From SIG603 sp963589785 (GTDB taxonomy: Bacteria; Bacillota; Clostridia; Oscillospirales; Acutalibacteraceae): a DNA stretch of 64,000 nucleotides. The notes beneath the pieces are model-generated. The model was not told where the DNA came from and searched no databases. It saw only the letters and a program-made list of their open reading frames with translations. Of the stretch, positions 16,357-25,349 are shown in pieces. The stretch covers positions 124,001 to 188,000 of the forward strand of contig CAVAMJ010000003.1 of assembly GCA_963589785.1 (NCBI GenBank). Reading direction: 5' to 3'. Made by a program: the position numbers and the translations under genes. Positions within the stretch are counted from its first letter, which is position 1; every line of letters begins with the position of its first letter.

Positions 16357-18558
16357 ATGGAAGTAAAAACAAGAACCTATGAAGAACTGATTGATAAAAT
16401 AAAGAATAGTGATAAAGACTATGATTTGGCAAATATAGAGCGTGCCTACAAGGTCGCTGAGAAGTGCCATAACGGACAGCTTAGAAAGTCGGGCGAGCCG
16501 TACATAATTCATCCTATTTCCGTTGCTTATTTGCTTGTGGAAATGGGCATGGATTCGCAGTCTGTTATAGCCGGACTTCTTCATGATGTCGTCGAGGATA
16601 CCGATATGACCCTTGACGAGATTAAGAAGAGCTTTGGTGCCGATATTGCCCTTTTGATTGACGGTCTTACGAAAATTTCTCAGATTCCTTTTTCCTCCCG
16701 TGAGGAGCTTCAAGCCGAGAACATCCGAAAGATGCTCATGGCTATGGCTGAGGATATTCGTGTAATCATCATCAAATTTGCCGACAGAATGCACAACCTC
16801 TCGACCCTCGAATATATGTCGCCGCAAAAACAGCGTGATAAGGCACTCGAGTGTCTCGAGGTTTATGCTCCGATAGCCGACCGATTAGGTATCCGTGCAG
16901 TCAAGGAGTACATGGAGGATGTCTCTCTTCGCTATATGGATCCCGTTGCTTATAACGAGATTCTCGCAAACCTTGAGTCACGCTCCAGCAGTCGCCAGAG
17001 CTTTATCAACAACACCAAGGCTGAAATAAAAGAAAGACTTGAGGATATCATCCCCGGGGCTTATATTGAGGGCAGAGTTAAGAGCGTCCACGGAATTTAC
17101 CGCAAGATGTTCGTTCAGGGAAAAACCTTTGACGAAATCTACGATATTTTCGCCGTGCGTGTAATCGTAGATACAATCACCGACTGCTACAATGTTCTCG
17201 GTGTTATTCACGATATGTATCGTCCTATTCCTAATAGATTCAAGGACTATATTTCTACGCCTAAGGCAAACATGTATCAGTCACTTCATACGACTGTTTT
17301 CGGCAAAGAGGGAATTCCCTTTGAGGTTCAGATTAGAACATGGGACATGCACCATACCGCAGAGTTCGGTATCGCCGCACACTGGAAGTATAAGCTTGGC
17401 TTGCAGAGCACAGGCAAGGATGATAACCTCGAGAAGCGTCTTGCGTGGATTCATCAGATGCTCGACAGTCAGGACAGCAGTGAGGATGTCACAGAGATTA
17501 TCAGCTCGATTAAATCGGATCTCATTCCCGATGAAGTTTTCGTCTTCACTCCAAGGGGAGACGTCATCAACTTGCCTGCAGGCTCAAATGTAATCGACTT
17601 TGCCTATGCGATTCATTCGGCTGTCGGTAACAGAATGGTCGGCGCAAAGGTCGATAAGAGAATTGTTCCGCTTGACTATAAGGTTAAGACGGGCGAGATT
17701 ATCGAGATTATCACAACTAAGGACGCAAGCCACGGCCCGAACAGAGATTGGCTCAGCCTTGTAAGAACAAGTGAGGCAAGAAACAAAATCCGTGCTTGGT
17801 TCAAGAAAGAAAAGCGAGAGGAAAATATCCTCGAGGGAAAAACCGAGCTTGAAAAGGAATTTAAGCGTAACGGCATTGTTATGAGCGACGAGCTCATGCA
17901 GTATATGCTTGATTCTATCGGAAAGCGACACAGCGCAACAAGTGAGGATGATTTCTATGCCGCAATCGGTTACGGCGGAATTCAGCTTTACAAGGTTATG
18001 CCTCGTGTAAAAGAGGAGTATCAGCGCATAAGCAAGTCTAATGTCGAGCAGAATGCCGAGGAGATTATGGCGGCTCAGCCGGCACCACGCATCAGCAAGA
18101 GAAAGGCCGGGGGCGTTCTCGTTGACGGTATCGATAACTGTCTTATCAAGTTCTCCCGTTGCTGTAATCCGCTTCCCGGTGATGAAATCATTGGATTTAT
18201 CACAAGAGGCTTCGGCGTTTCCATTCACAAGAGAAGCTGTTCGAATGTACCCAAGGATATGTCAAAGACTCCTGAGCCAGAGCGCTGGGTAGCCGCACAC
18301 TGGGAGGGCGAGGTCAAGGAGGACTTTAAGAGTACACTCCATATTGTTGCGAGTGACCGTTCGGGACTTCTTGCCGACATCACCGCTCAGCTTTCTTCGA
18401 TGCATATCTTCATTCACGGCTTAAATTCACGAGAGATTAAAAACACATCAAATGCTCTTATTTCGGCTACAATATCGATTAACGGCCTCGACCATTTACA
18501 GGCAGTTATCGATAGACTTATGAAAATTAAGGGCGTAATTTCAATAGACAGAAACTAA
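16357..18558 (+). CDS. relA: Bifunctional (p)ppGpp synthetase/hydrolase
   Basis: A 733-residue RelA/SpoT homologue (Rel) that makes and breaks the stringent-response alarmone. Domains in order: HD hydrolase (HPISVAYLL at about 48, LLHDVVEDTD near 77, then KFADRMHNLSTL), synthetase (NRFKDYISTPKANMYQSLH near 295, EVQIRTWDMHHTAEFGIAAHWKYK), TGS (VFTPRGDVINLPAGSNVIDF near 394), a zinc-finger-like helical part with CCNPLPGD, and a C-terminal ACT domain (LHIVASDRSGLLADIT near 658). Intact HD residues predict hydrolase activity. It lies between recJ and a metallo-beta-lactamase-fold gene, which starts one base after its stop. In B. subtilis rel is also near recJ. Confidence 0.95.
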   Translation: MEVKTRTYEELIDKIKNSDKDYDLANIERAYKVAEKCHNGQLRKSGEPYIIHPISVAYLLVEMGMDSQSVIAGLLHDVVEDTDMTLDEIKKSFGADIALLIDGLTKISQIPFSSREELQAENIRKMLMAMAEDIRVIIIKFADRMHNLSTLEYMSPQKQRDKALECLEVYAPIADRLGIRAVKEYMEDVSLRYMDPVAYNEILANLESRSSSRQSFINNTKAEIKERLEDIIPGAYIEGRVKSVHGIYRKMFVQGKTFDEIYDIFAVRVIVDTITDCYNVLGVIHDMYRPIPNRFKDYISTPKANMYQSLHTTVFGKEGIPFEVQIRTWDMHHTAEFGIAAHWKYKLGLQSTGKDDNLEKRLAWIHQMLDSQDSSEDVTEIISSIKSDLIPDEVFVFTPRGDVINLPAGSNVIDFAYAIHSAVGNRMVGAKVDKRIVPLDYKVKTGEIIEIITTKDASHGPNRDWLSLVRTSEARNKIRAWFKKEKREENILEGKTELEKEFKRNGIVMSDELMQYMLDSIGKRHSATSEDDFYAAIGYGGIQLYKVMPRVKEEYQRISKSNVEQNAEEIMAAQPAPRISKRKAGGVLVDGIDNCLIKFSRCCNPLPGDEIIGFITRGFGVSIHKRSCSNVPKDMSKTPEPERWVAAHWEGEVKEDFKSTLHIVASDRSGLLADITAQLSSMHIFIHGLNSREIKNTSNALISATISINGLDHLQAVIDRLMKIKGVISIDRN

Positions 18559-18559
18559 A

Positions 18560-19192
18560 ATGAGTATAAATGTAACAACACTGTTTTCGGATGGCTTGCT
18601 TGATGAGAACAGCTATATTCTGACAGATACGGAAACGGGGTATTCGGCGGTTGTTGATCCCGATTTAATCCGCCACACTCCGAAGTATCTTGCAGAGAAC
18701 TACGATATAAAGCTGATACTTCTGACACATTGCCACTTTGACCATGTTTATTCCGCAGAGGAATTAAGAAGATTGACAGGAGCAAAGATTCTTGTGCACA
18801 AGGACGATGCGAGAGGACTTCTCGATTCTGATATTAACCTTTCATACATTGCGGGAGGCGAGAGAATCAGCTTCTCTGCCGATGAAACCTTAGCTGACGG
18901 CGAGAAAATCAAGCTTGGCAACACAGAAATTCAGGTTTTGCACACTCCGGGACACACAAAAGGAAGCGTTTGCTTTCTTGCCGAAAATGTCCTTTTCAGC
19001 GGTGATACGCTATTTTCTGGCTCGGTGGGAAGAACCGATTTTCCGAGCGGCAGCTTCTCTGATATGATGAAGTCCATGGAGCGGCTTAAAAAGCTTGACG
19101 GCACGCTCACAGTGTATCCTGGTCACGGCTCAAGCACATCGCTTGAGTGCGAAATTTCACACAATCCTTACATGAACGGAATGTTTTCATAA
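18560..19192 (+). CDS. Metallo-beta-lactamase-fold hydrolase (glyoxalase II-like)
   Basis: A 210-residue MBL-fold protein with the zinc motif THCHFDH (His57, His59, Asp61, His62), then HTPGHTKGSVCF, SGDTLFSGSVGRTDFP and YPGHGSST, all metal-binding positions of the glyoxalase II-like YcbL/GloB2 group. The likely reaction is hydrolysis of a thioester or a related ester; the substrate cannot be read from sequence. It starts one base after rel and its stop overlaps the next start by one base (TAATG). A YqgX/YcbL-like MBL gene next to rel or hisS is common in Firmicutes, so this is a conserved neighbourhood rather than an accident. Confidence 0.85.
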   Translation: MSINVTTLFSDGLLDENSYILTDTETGYSAVVDPDLIRHTPKYLAENYDIKLILLTHCHFDHVYSAEELRRLTGAKILVHKDDARGLLDSDINLSYIAGGERISFSADETLADGEKIKLGNTEIQVLHTPGHTKGSVCFLAENVLFSGDTLFSGSVGRTDFPSGSFSDMMKSMERLKKLDGTLTVYPGHGSSTSLECEISHNPYMNGMFS

Positions 19193-20661
19193 TGATATTA
19201 TTTATAAGCGATGATTTTTTCCACTACGAAGCGGGAAATTTAGTCAGACTCTTTTTCCCTTATGACGACCTTAAGGTAGCTTTAATCGGCGAAGAGACGG
19301 AAAACACTGACGAAAATAAGATTTTTGCCGAAATTCACGGTGACGATTATATCTGCTCGATAGAGAGAAACGGAAAGAAACTCACGAAAAAAAGAACTCT
19401 CACCGATCACAGTGACGAGGAATATAACATAACAAGCACGATTTTTCTTGCATTCTCAGAGTACTGCGGCTATATGCCGAAGTGGGGAATGCTCACGGGT
19501 ATTCACCCTGTCAAGCTTTTTGCCGATTACAAGAAAAAGCTTGGTGAAGAAGCGGCAGTCGAGCTTTTCGAGAACAGATTTCTTGTCAGTGAGGAGAAGA
19601 CAGAGTTCTTAAGAAGAATAAGCCGTGTGCAGTCACCGATAGTTGAGAGTATAGATGAAAATGATTTCAGCCTCTATATTTCCATTCCGTTCTGTCCTAC
19701 AAGATGCGCCTACTGCTCATTTGTCTCGCAGAGCATTGAAAAGCAGAAAAAGCTGATTGCGCCTTATGTCGATAAGCTTCTCGAGGAAATTGAGTATACG
19801 GCAAAGGTAACCAAGGAAACGGGGCTTCGGCTTATTTCCGCCTATATGGGCGGCGGCACTCCTACTACGCTGAATGCCGAACAGCTGAAATTGGTTATCA
19901 ATAAGGTGTATGAGTGCTTTGATATGTCGGCATGCTCTGAATTTACCGTTGAAGCCGGAAGACCCGATACAATCGACCGTGAGAAGCTTGAGGCTTTGAG
20001 AGATCTTGGAATAACGAGAATAAGCATTAACCCACAGACCTTGCAGGATAATGTTCTCGAGAATATCGGAAGAAAGCACACCGCACAGGATGTTGTGGAC
20101 GCTTATTTTCTTGCCCGTGAGGTCGGTATGGACAATATCAACATGGATTTGATAGCGGGACTTCAGGGCGATACCTACGAGAGCTTTGTAGATACTCTTG
20201 AAAAGGTGATTAAGCTTGCGCCTGAAAATGTCACGGTTCATTCGCTCGCACTCAAGCGAAGCGCAAAGATTTTCCACGAGGAATCGACTAAGGACTACCA
20301 CGGCAAGGGAAATATAGCTGACGAGATGATAGATTATTCCGTGAAAAGACTCTCGGAAGAGGGATACGAGCCATATTATCTCTATCGTCAGTCGAGAATG
20401 ATAGGAAATCTCGAGAATACCGGCTGGGCTAAGAAGGGCACGGCTTGTGCTTACAATGTATATACCATGGACGAGAGCCAGACTGTCGTAGCGTGCGGAG
20501 CGGGCGGCGTAAGCAAAATCAAGGATCCGTACTCCGACAGACTTGAGAGAATTTTTAATTTCAAATATTCATATGACTATCTCGATAGATTTGATGAAAT
20601 TATTTCGAGAAAGAACGGGGTGAAGGATCTCTATGAGCAATTTCGCAAGCGGTTACATTAA
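19192..20661 (+). CDS. hemZ: HemZ-type radical SAM protein (coproporphyrinogen dehydrogenase-like)
   Basis: The chosen ATG overlaps the preceding stop by one base and gives 489 residues; an upstream in-frame ATG would lie inside the previous gene. The radical SAM cluster motif is Cys168, Cys172, Cys175 in FCPTRCAYCSF, followed by AYMGGGTPTTL, the SAM-contacting EAGRPD, RISINPQTL and NMDLIAGLQGD, all as in HemN/HemZ. An N-terminal domain of about 150 residues is typical of HemZ. The annotated reaction is oxygen-independent oxidation of coproporphyrinogen III. No other haem gene is present here, so a different substrate is possible. The 3' end overlaps the next gene by 29 bases. Confidence 0.85.
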   Translation: MILFISDDFFHYEAGNLVRLFFPYDDLKVALIGEETENTDENKIFAEIHGDDYICSIERNGKKLTKKRTLTDHSDEEYNITSTIFLAFSEYCGYMPKWGMLTGIHPVKLFADYKKKLGEEAAVELFENRFLVSEEKTEFLRRISRVQSPIVESIDENDFSLYISIPFCPTRCAYCSFVSQSIEKQKKLIAPYVDKLLEEIEYTAKVTKETGLRLISAYMGGGTPTTLNAEQLKLVINKVYECFDMSACSEFTVEAGRPDTIDREKLEALRDLGITRISINPQTLQDNVLENIGRKHTAQDVVDAYFLAREVGMDNINMDLIAGLQGDTYESFVDTLEKVIKLAPENVTVHSLALKRSAKIFHEESTKDYHGKGNIADEMIDYSVKRLSEEGYEPYYLYRQSRMIGNLENTGWAKKGTACAYNVYTMDESQTVVACGAGGVSKIKDPYSDRLERIFNFKYSYDYLDRFDEIISRKNGVKDLYEQFRKRLH

Positions 20662-21598
20662 GTATATCAATAACCTCGAGCAGATTAACGATGCGGCGGT
20701 TTCCAATCCGCTGAAAATGATTACAGAGGTTGAGGATTCCTATCGAGATCATCTCGAGGATGTCGCAAGAAATATCCGTGCTCACCACGGCAAAATCAAG
20801 ATATGCATGCTTGCGGGCCCGTCAAGTTCGGGAAAAACGACGACTGCCCGTCTGCTCCAGACTTATCTGAAGAATTTCGGCGTGAATGCCTATATCGTTT
20901 CTATGGATAATTTCTATCTCGGCAGAGAGAATACTCCTAAAACTCCTGAGGGCAAGCCCGACTACGAAACGGTAAATTCACTTGACCTCGAGAAAATAAG
21001 GACAACCCTTGCTGAGGCGGCTTGCTCCGGAATCATTCGTATTCCGCATTTTGATTTTGAGCTTTCGCGTGCTGTCGGTGAGGATACCGTCATTGACATA
21101 ACGAACGATGATATGATTATCATGGAGGGACTTCACGCTCTCAATCCTATGTTCACCAAGGGAATACCGTCCGATAAGCTTATCAAGCTTTATGTCAGCG
21201 TCAAGCAAGATTTGGAGGATATCAACGGCGAGGTAATGCAAGCTTCCGATATTCGCCTTGTCAGAAGAATTGTCCGTGATATGAAATACCGCGGAAGCGA
21301 TGCCGAAGAAACCATTTTGATGTGGGATGACGTCGTGGCTGGCGAGGACAAATATATCAGACCATACCGCTTAAGTGCCGATTATACCGTAAATTCAATT
21401 CATATTTACGAGCCGTGTGTCTTAAGAGTTCCGGCAATTCCGGTGCTTCGAAAAATCGAGGAAAACAGCCCCGCTTACAGAAAGGCTAGGGAGCTTGATT
21501 CAAAGCTTATGAGATTTGAGCCGATTGCCACACAGCTTGTTCCGTCAAAGAGCATGCTAAGGGAGTTTATAGGCCCGAAATACGATCTCGATAGGTGA
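20633..21598 (+). CDS. Uridine kinase-like nucleoside kinase
   Basis: A 321-residue P-loop kinase. The Walker A motif AGPSSSGKTTT spans residues 61-71 and is followed by SMDNFYLGRENTP, a nucleoside-binding signature, IPHFDFELSR, and a lid region near RRIVRDMKYRGSDAEE. The fold matches Udk/phosphoribulokinase. Related Gram-positive proteins often carry an N-terminal TGS-like domain; here only about 55 residues precede the P-loop. It probably phosphorylates uridine or a related nucleoside, but the long C-terminus leaves the substrate open. It overlaps hemZ by 29 bases and is the last gene of the recJ-rel group. Confidence 0.8.
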   Translation: MSNFASGYIKYINNLEQINDAAVSNPLKMITEVEDSYRDHLEDVARNIRAHHGKIKICMLAGPSSSGKTTTARLLQTYLKNFGVNAYIVSMDNFYLGRENTPKTPEGKPDYETVNSLDLEKIRTTLAEAACSGIIRIPHFDFELSRAVGEDTVIDITNDDMIIMEGLHALNPMFTKGIPSDKLIKLYVSVKQDLEDINGEVMQASDIRLVRRIVRDMKYRGSDAEETILMWDDVVAGEDKYIRPYRLSADYTVNSIHIYEPCVLRVPAIPVLRKIEENSPAYRKARELDSKLMRFEPIATQLVPSKSMLREFIGPKYDLDR

Positions 21599-21646
21599 AA
21601 AACGGCAGTATTAACCGAAAATTAACAATTGAAGCCTATAATAAGT

Positions 21647-21675
21647 TTGCAATTAGTCTCCGACTGTTATATAAT
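21647..21675 (+). promoter_or_regulatory. Promoter of the zinc-ribbon protein gene
   Basis: TTGCAA (21647-21652), exactly 17 bases, perfect TATAAT (21670-21675). The transcript should begin near 21682, leaving about 120 bases of leader before the ATG at 21803. Confidence 0.8.
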
Positions 21676-21681
21676 CAAATT

Positions 21682-21802
21682 ACAGTTTAACCCACTTATA
21701 GGGGACTGACAGTCTTTTGGAGTAGGAGCTAAGATAGCTTTTCGACAAGTATCGGAAAGACGCTCCCAATGTAAACTTTTATATGTGAAGGAGATACAAA
21801 CT
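21682..21802 (+). promoter_or_regulatory. Structured 5' leader of unknown type
   Basis: The leader folds on paper into GACT/AGTC (21704-21714), and an outer GGAGC/GCTCC stem (21725-21729 with 21762-21766) that encloses an 8-bp hairpin, CTTTTCGA with TCGGAAAG (21738-21745, 21752-21759, loop CAAGTA). I do not recognise a known riboswitch. A strong GAAGGAG site follows the structure. No terminator hairpin was seen in the leader, so control, if any, would act on translation. Confidence 0.4.
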
Positions 21803-22345
21803 ATGGGTATTTTTGACAATGTTTATGCAAGTGTAAAAACTTATGCTGATGTAGCTGGCAAGAAGGTCAATAAGGTTATCGATGTTTCTAAATTGAGACT
21901 TACAATCAGCCAGATTAATTCTGAGATTTCTAAGAGATATGGCGAGCTCGGCGAGTACGTCTATGATGCAAAGAAGAGCGGCGACCTCTCTGAGGAGGAG
22001 ATTGCTCTCAAGATTGCCGAGATTGACGATCTTTATGCTCAGGTTTCTACAATCGCAAAGCAGATTGCAGAGATTGAGAACAAGGCAGTTTGCCCTGAGT
22101 GCGGCAGACAGATTCCGATTGATTCCGCTTTCTGTTCTTTCTGCGGCTCAAAGATTGAGCATCCGGAGCCAGAGGTAGAGGAGCCTGTCGAAGAAGCAGC
22201 TGAAGAGCCTGTTGAGGTTGATGTCGAGAGCGAGATTGAGATCGTAACAGACGAAGAGCCGACAGAAGAGGTTTCTGAAGATGCTTCTGAGGAGACTGTT
22301 GAAGAGGCAGTCGAGGAAAAGGCTGAGGAGCCGACAGAGGAGTAA
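21803..22345 (+). CDS. Zinc-ribbon protein with coiled coil and acidic tail
   Basis: I do not recognise a named family. The ATG at 21803 has a perfect GAAGGAG site; an in-frame GTG 18 bases earlier would overlap that site. The 180-residue product has an N-terminal amphipathic, probably coiled-coil region (1-92), a single zinc ribbon with Cys97, Cys100, Cys111 and Cys114 (CPECG...CSFCG), and a tail of about 60 residues that is almost entirely Glu, Pro, Val and Asp, with repeated EEP and EEV units. No membrane segment or signal is visible. It has its own promoter and leader and is followed by a terminator. The acidic tail suggests a cytosolic protein contacting basic or nucleic-acid-binding partners (inference). 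Confidence 0.75.
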   Translation: MGIFDNVYASVKTYADVAGKKVNKVIDVSKLRLTISQINSEISKRYGELGEYVYDAKKSGDLSEEEIALKIAEIDDLYAQVSTIAKQIAEIENKAVCPECGRQIPIDSAFCSFCGSKIEHPEPEVEEPVEEAAEEPVEVDVESEIEIVTDEEPTEEVSEDASEETVEEAVEEKAEEPTEE

Positions 22346-22380
22346 TCCGCAATTAAAATTTATTTTGTTTAATAACATTT

Positions 22381-22415
22381 AGGGGAAGGAGCATTTTGCT
22401 TTGATTCCCCTTTTT
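22381..22415 (+). terminator. Terminator after the zinc-ribbon gene
   Basis: AGGGGAA (22381-22387) pairs with TTCCCCT (22405-22411), with a small inner AGCA/TGCT extension, followed by TTTTT. Confidence 0.85.
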
Positions 22416-22442
22416 GTTTTGAAAAGAATAAGGGAAAAACAT

Positions 22443-24203
22443 ATGCCTAAAAGTAAATCAAGTCAAAAGGTAGTTAAACAGAGCTTCATTCAGGGTGCGC
22501 TCATTCTTACTTTGAGCCTTGCAATAGTCAAGGCGGTCGGAGCTTTGTTTAAGATACCTCTTGCAAACATTATTTCAGAAAACGGCATGGGCTATTTCGG
22601 AACAGCGTATAACCTTTATGCCGTTCTTTACAGCCTTGCCACAGCCGGTTTCCCCGTTGCAATCGCACGACTAATCGCAGAAAACCAAGCGCTCGGCAAT
22701 TATAACCAGATGCGCCAGGTTAAGAGAGTCGCCTTGCCGATATTTTTAGTGACAGGTTCTGTTGGTACGCTTCTTATGATTTTGGGAGCAATACCGTACA
22801 CGAGATATGTTCAAAACGAAGGTGCGGTCTATTCGATAGTCTGCCTTGCACCTTCTATCTTTTTCTGCTGTCTCGGTTCAATCTACAAGGGCTATTTCGA
22901 GGGTGTTTCCAACATGACACCAACGGCGGTTTGTGAGGTTATTGAGGCGCTTTGCAAGTTCGTGTTCGGACTTTCGGGAGCACTTCTCACCGTTAAGTAT
23001 TTTTCGAATGAATATAACCTTTACGGCACATTTATGGGCACTGAGGTCACAAGTCAAACGGCAGTTCTCAGAACCTATCAGTTTGCCGCCGCAGCCGCTA
23101 TCTTGGGCGTCACAATCGGCACATTCTTCTCGTGGATTTACGGCTGGATTTACTACCACCGCCGTGGAACAGAGATAACAGAGGAGATGTATCTTCAGTC
23201 TCCTCCGGCAGAAAGCGGAAAAATCGTTGCTAAAAAGCTCATCAAGGTTGCTGTTCCGATAGCTGTCGGTTCGCTTGTTTCAAGCTTTGCGGGCCTTGTC
23301 GATTCAAGCTTCCTTTTAAGAAGACTTGGCGAGGTTGTCGAGAATAATTCGCAGCTTATACTTAATATGTACAGCGGCTCTATTCCGACAGAGAATCTTG
23401 CTGATTTGAGCACCATTCCTAATTTCCTTTACGGCTGTTACAACAACGGTCTTACCATTTTCATGCTCGTCCCGACAGTCACAACTGCGTTTGGCGTGAG
23501 CGCTTTGCCGGCACTTGCCTCATCATGGGCAAAAGGCGACAAAGAGGACATTAAGAAGAGCATAGAAACCATCATGCGAATGACCTCTATCGTCACAATT
23601 CCGTGCGGTTTGGGAATCACATTCCTTGCTAAGCCGATAGCTTATTTGCTTTACGGCTCAACGGGAGCCGCAGATATTGTTGGAAGATGCCTCATCGTGC
23701 TTGGTATCGGCTCGATATTCTCGGCACTGAGCACACCGATTACCTCAATGCTTCAGGCGGTCGACAGAGCCGACCTTCCCGTTAAGCTTGTTGTTGTCGG
23801 TCTTATCATCAAGATTGCCGTCAACTACACTCTTTGCGGAATACCGATTATCAACGTTCAGGGTGCGGGTCTCGGTTCGCTGTTCTGCTATCTTTTCCTA
23901 ACGATAGTCGAGGTTATTGCACTAAAGAAAATCACAGGCGTTAAGCTCAGCATGAGCCACACCTTCCTAAGACCGACTTTGAGTGCGATTATCGCTTGCG
24001 GCAGTGCATGGGCTATTAATTTACTTCTTGTCACATTCGGCATGAGCGCAAGAATTTCGTGCTGTATTGCGATTGTTGCCGCAGTGGTGATTTATGTGCC
24101 CGCAGTCATACTTTTGAGGGCAATTCCAAAGGACGACATGCTCATGATGCCTAAGGGAGAAAAAATAGTAAATACACTTGAAAAACACGGTTGGATAAGG
24201 TAA
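22443..24203 (+). CDS. MOP-family lipid-linked oligosaccharide flippase (SpoVB/YabM-like)
   Basis: The ATG at 22443 is preferred because the longer frame begins inside the terminator. The 586-residue protein has about 14 hydrophobic segments and begins with a basic KKSF-like leader (SQKVVKQSFIQGALILTLS), as in the SpoVB/MurJ branch of the MOP exporter superfamily. Motifs include GMGYFGTAYNLYAVLYSLATAGFPVAIARL and the mid-protein KVAVPIAVGSLVSSFAGLVDS, written here as partial blocks. It would flip lipid-linked cell-wall or polysaccharide precursors. Next comes mazG, then hup and rqcP, matching the yabM-yabN-yabO order of B. subtilis, so YabM is the closest functional guess. It is not a drug-export MATE by motif. 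Confidence 0.85.
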   Translation: MPKSKSSQKVVKQSFIQGALILTLSLAIVKAVGALFKIPLANIISENGMGYFGTAYNLYAVLYSLATAGFPVAIARLIAENQALGNYNQMRQVKRVALPIFLVTGSVGTLLMILGAIPYTRYVQNEGAVYSIVCLAPSIFFCCLGSIYKGYFEGVSNMTPTAVCEVIEALCKFVFGLSGALLTVKYFSNEYNLYGTFMGTEVTSQTAVLRTYQFAAAAAILGVTIGTFFSWIYGWIYYHRRGTEITEEMYLQSPPAESGKIVAKKLIKVAVPIAVGSLVSSFAGLVDSSFLLRRLGEVVENNSQLILNMYSGSIPTENLADLSTIPNFLYGCYNNGLTIFMLVPTVTTAFGVSALPALASSWAKGDKEDIKKSIETIMRMTSIVTIPCGLGITFLAKPIAYLLYGSTGAADIVGRCLIVLGIGSIFSALSTPITSMLQAVDRADLPVKLVVVGLIIKIAVNYTLCGIPIINVQGAGLGSLFCYLFLTIVEVIALKKITGVKLSMSHTFLRPTLSAIIACGSAWAINLLLVTFGMSARISCCIAIVAAVVIYVPAVILLRAIPKDDMLMMPKGEKIVNTLEKHGWIR

Positions 24204-24206
24204 AAT

Positions 24207-24875
24207 ATGAATACTTCTGTAAAAAAGAAAAAGTACACCATAGACGATTTGGTAGATGTAATGCATAAGCTCAGAGCCCCTGACGGATGTCCCTGGGACA
24301 GTGTTCAGACTCACGAGAGCATTCGTCGGGATTTTCTCGAGGAATGCTATGAAGCGGTCGAGGCTATTGATGAGAAAAACCCCGAGATGATGCGTGAGGA
24401 GCTCGGAGATGTTCTCCTTCAGGTTGTGTTTCACAGCGTTATCGAGGAGGAAAAGGGCAATTTTGATTTTAGTGATGTAGTAAATGATGTTGCCGCCAAG
24501 ATGATAATTCGTCACCCACATGTTTTCGGAGATGCAGCGGTGAAGAATGTCGACGAGGTTTGGAGCAACTGGGATGCCATCAAGAAGGAGACTAAGGGAC
24601 AGTCTTCCGATAAAGAAATGCTCATGTCCATTTCTAAGGCAATGCCCTCACTTATGCGTGGTCAAAAGGTCGTGAAGAAAGCTTCTAAGCTTGGAGTAGA
24701 GTACTCAGCGGATCCGCAGTACGATTTGAAAAAGCTTGCCGAAAAAGAGAATTTGGACGAAAAAGACTTAGGTCAGATGCTACTTCTCATTTCGGAAATT
24801 GCTTTCAAAAATTCCTTTGACGCCGAAAAATCACTCTATGACGAGACAAACAGATTTATCGGACAAAATTTCTGA
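24207..24875 (+). CDS. mazG: Nucleoside triphosphate pyrophosphohydrolase MazG
   Basis: A 222-residue all-alpha NTP pyrophosphatase. The first half carries the MazG core LRAPDGCPWDSVQTHESIR, the metal ligands in EECYEAVEAI and MREELGDVLLQVVFHS, and RHPHVFGD followed by WDAIKKE; the second half is the usual weaker repeat. It probably clears non-canonical or excess NTPs. B. subtilis YabN carries an extra N-terminal tetrapyrrole-methylase domain; that domain is absent here. It starts three bases after the flippase gene and is followed by hup. Confidence 0.93.
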   Translation: MNTSVKKKKYTIDDLVDVMHKLRAPDGCPWDSVQTHESIRRDFLEECYEAVEAIDEKNPEMMREELGDVLLQVVFHSVIEEEKGNFDFSDVVNDVAAKMIIRHPHVFGDAAVKNVDEVWSNWDAIKKETKGQSSDKEMLMSISKAMPSLMRGQKVVKKASKLGVEYSADPQYDLKKLAEKENLDEKDLGQMLLLISEIAFKNSFDAEKSLYDETNRFIGQNF

Positions 24876-25010
24876 AAAAACCTAGGAAATAGGCTGTTTT
24901 TTGAAATTATTTTTCTAATACAGAAATATAGGCTTGTTAGTTCGTAGTATAATTCAATTCGCTGTCGCTAATAAGCTAATAATACAAATCTATTTTGGAG
25001 GACCATAATA

Positions 25011-25286
25011 ATGAATAAGACAGAATTAATCGCAGCAGTTGCTGAGAAGACAAATGTTAAGAAGAGTGATGCAGAGAAGGCAGTAACAGCTGTTATCGAT
25101 ACAATCACAGAGCAGCTTCAGGCAGGCGAGAAGGTTCAGATTGTCGGCTTCGGTACATTTGAGGTTCGTGAGAGAGCAGCTCGCGCAGGCCGTGATCCAA
25201 GAACAAAGGAGACAATTGAGATTGCAGCTTCTAAGGCTCCGGCATTCAAGGCAGGTAAGGCTCTTAAGGACGCTGTTAACGGCTAA
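25011..25286 (+). CDS. hup: HU-family DNA-binding protein
   Basis: A 91-residue histone-like protein that bends and compacts DNA. It starts MNKTELIAAVAEKTNVKKSD and shows the signature GFGTFEVRERAARAGRDPRT with the conserved Pro in the DNA-intercalating arm, ending FKAGKALKDAVNG. Codon use is strongly biased to common codons, as expected for a highly expressed gene. A perfect TATAAT lies at 24948-24953 but no good -35 box is spaced correctly. A strong GGAGG site precedes the ATG and a terminator follows. Confidence 0.97.
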   Translation: MNKTELIAAVAEKTNVKKSDAEKAVTAVIDTITEQLQAGEKVQIVGFGTFEVRERAARAGRDPRTKETIEIAASKAPAFKAGKALKDAVNG

Positions 25287-25308
25287 TTGATTTCTTTATG
25301 ATAAATGC

Positions 25309-25339
25309 GGCTCGGAAGTTTTTCCGAGCCTGTTTTTTT
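25309..25339 (+). terminator. Terminator of hup
   Basis: GGCTCGGAA (25309-25317) pairs with TTCCGAGCC (25322-25330), a perfect 9-bp stem, followed by a run of seven T after TG. It lies just upstream of the rqcP ribosome site, so some read-through is needed unless rqcP has its own promoter. Confidence 0.9.
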
Positions 25340-25349
25340 GGAGGTTAGT

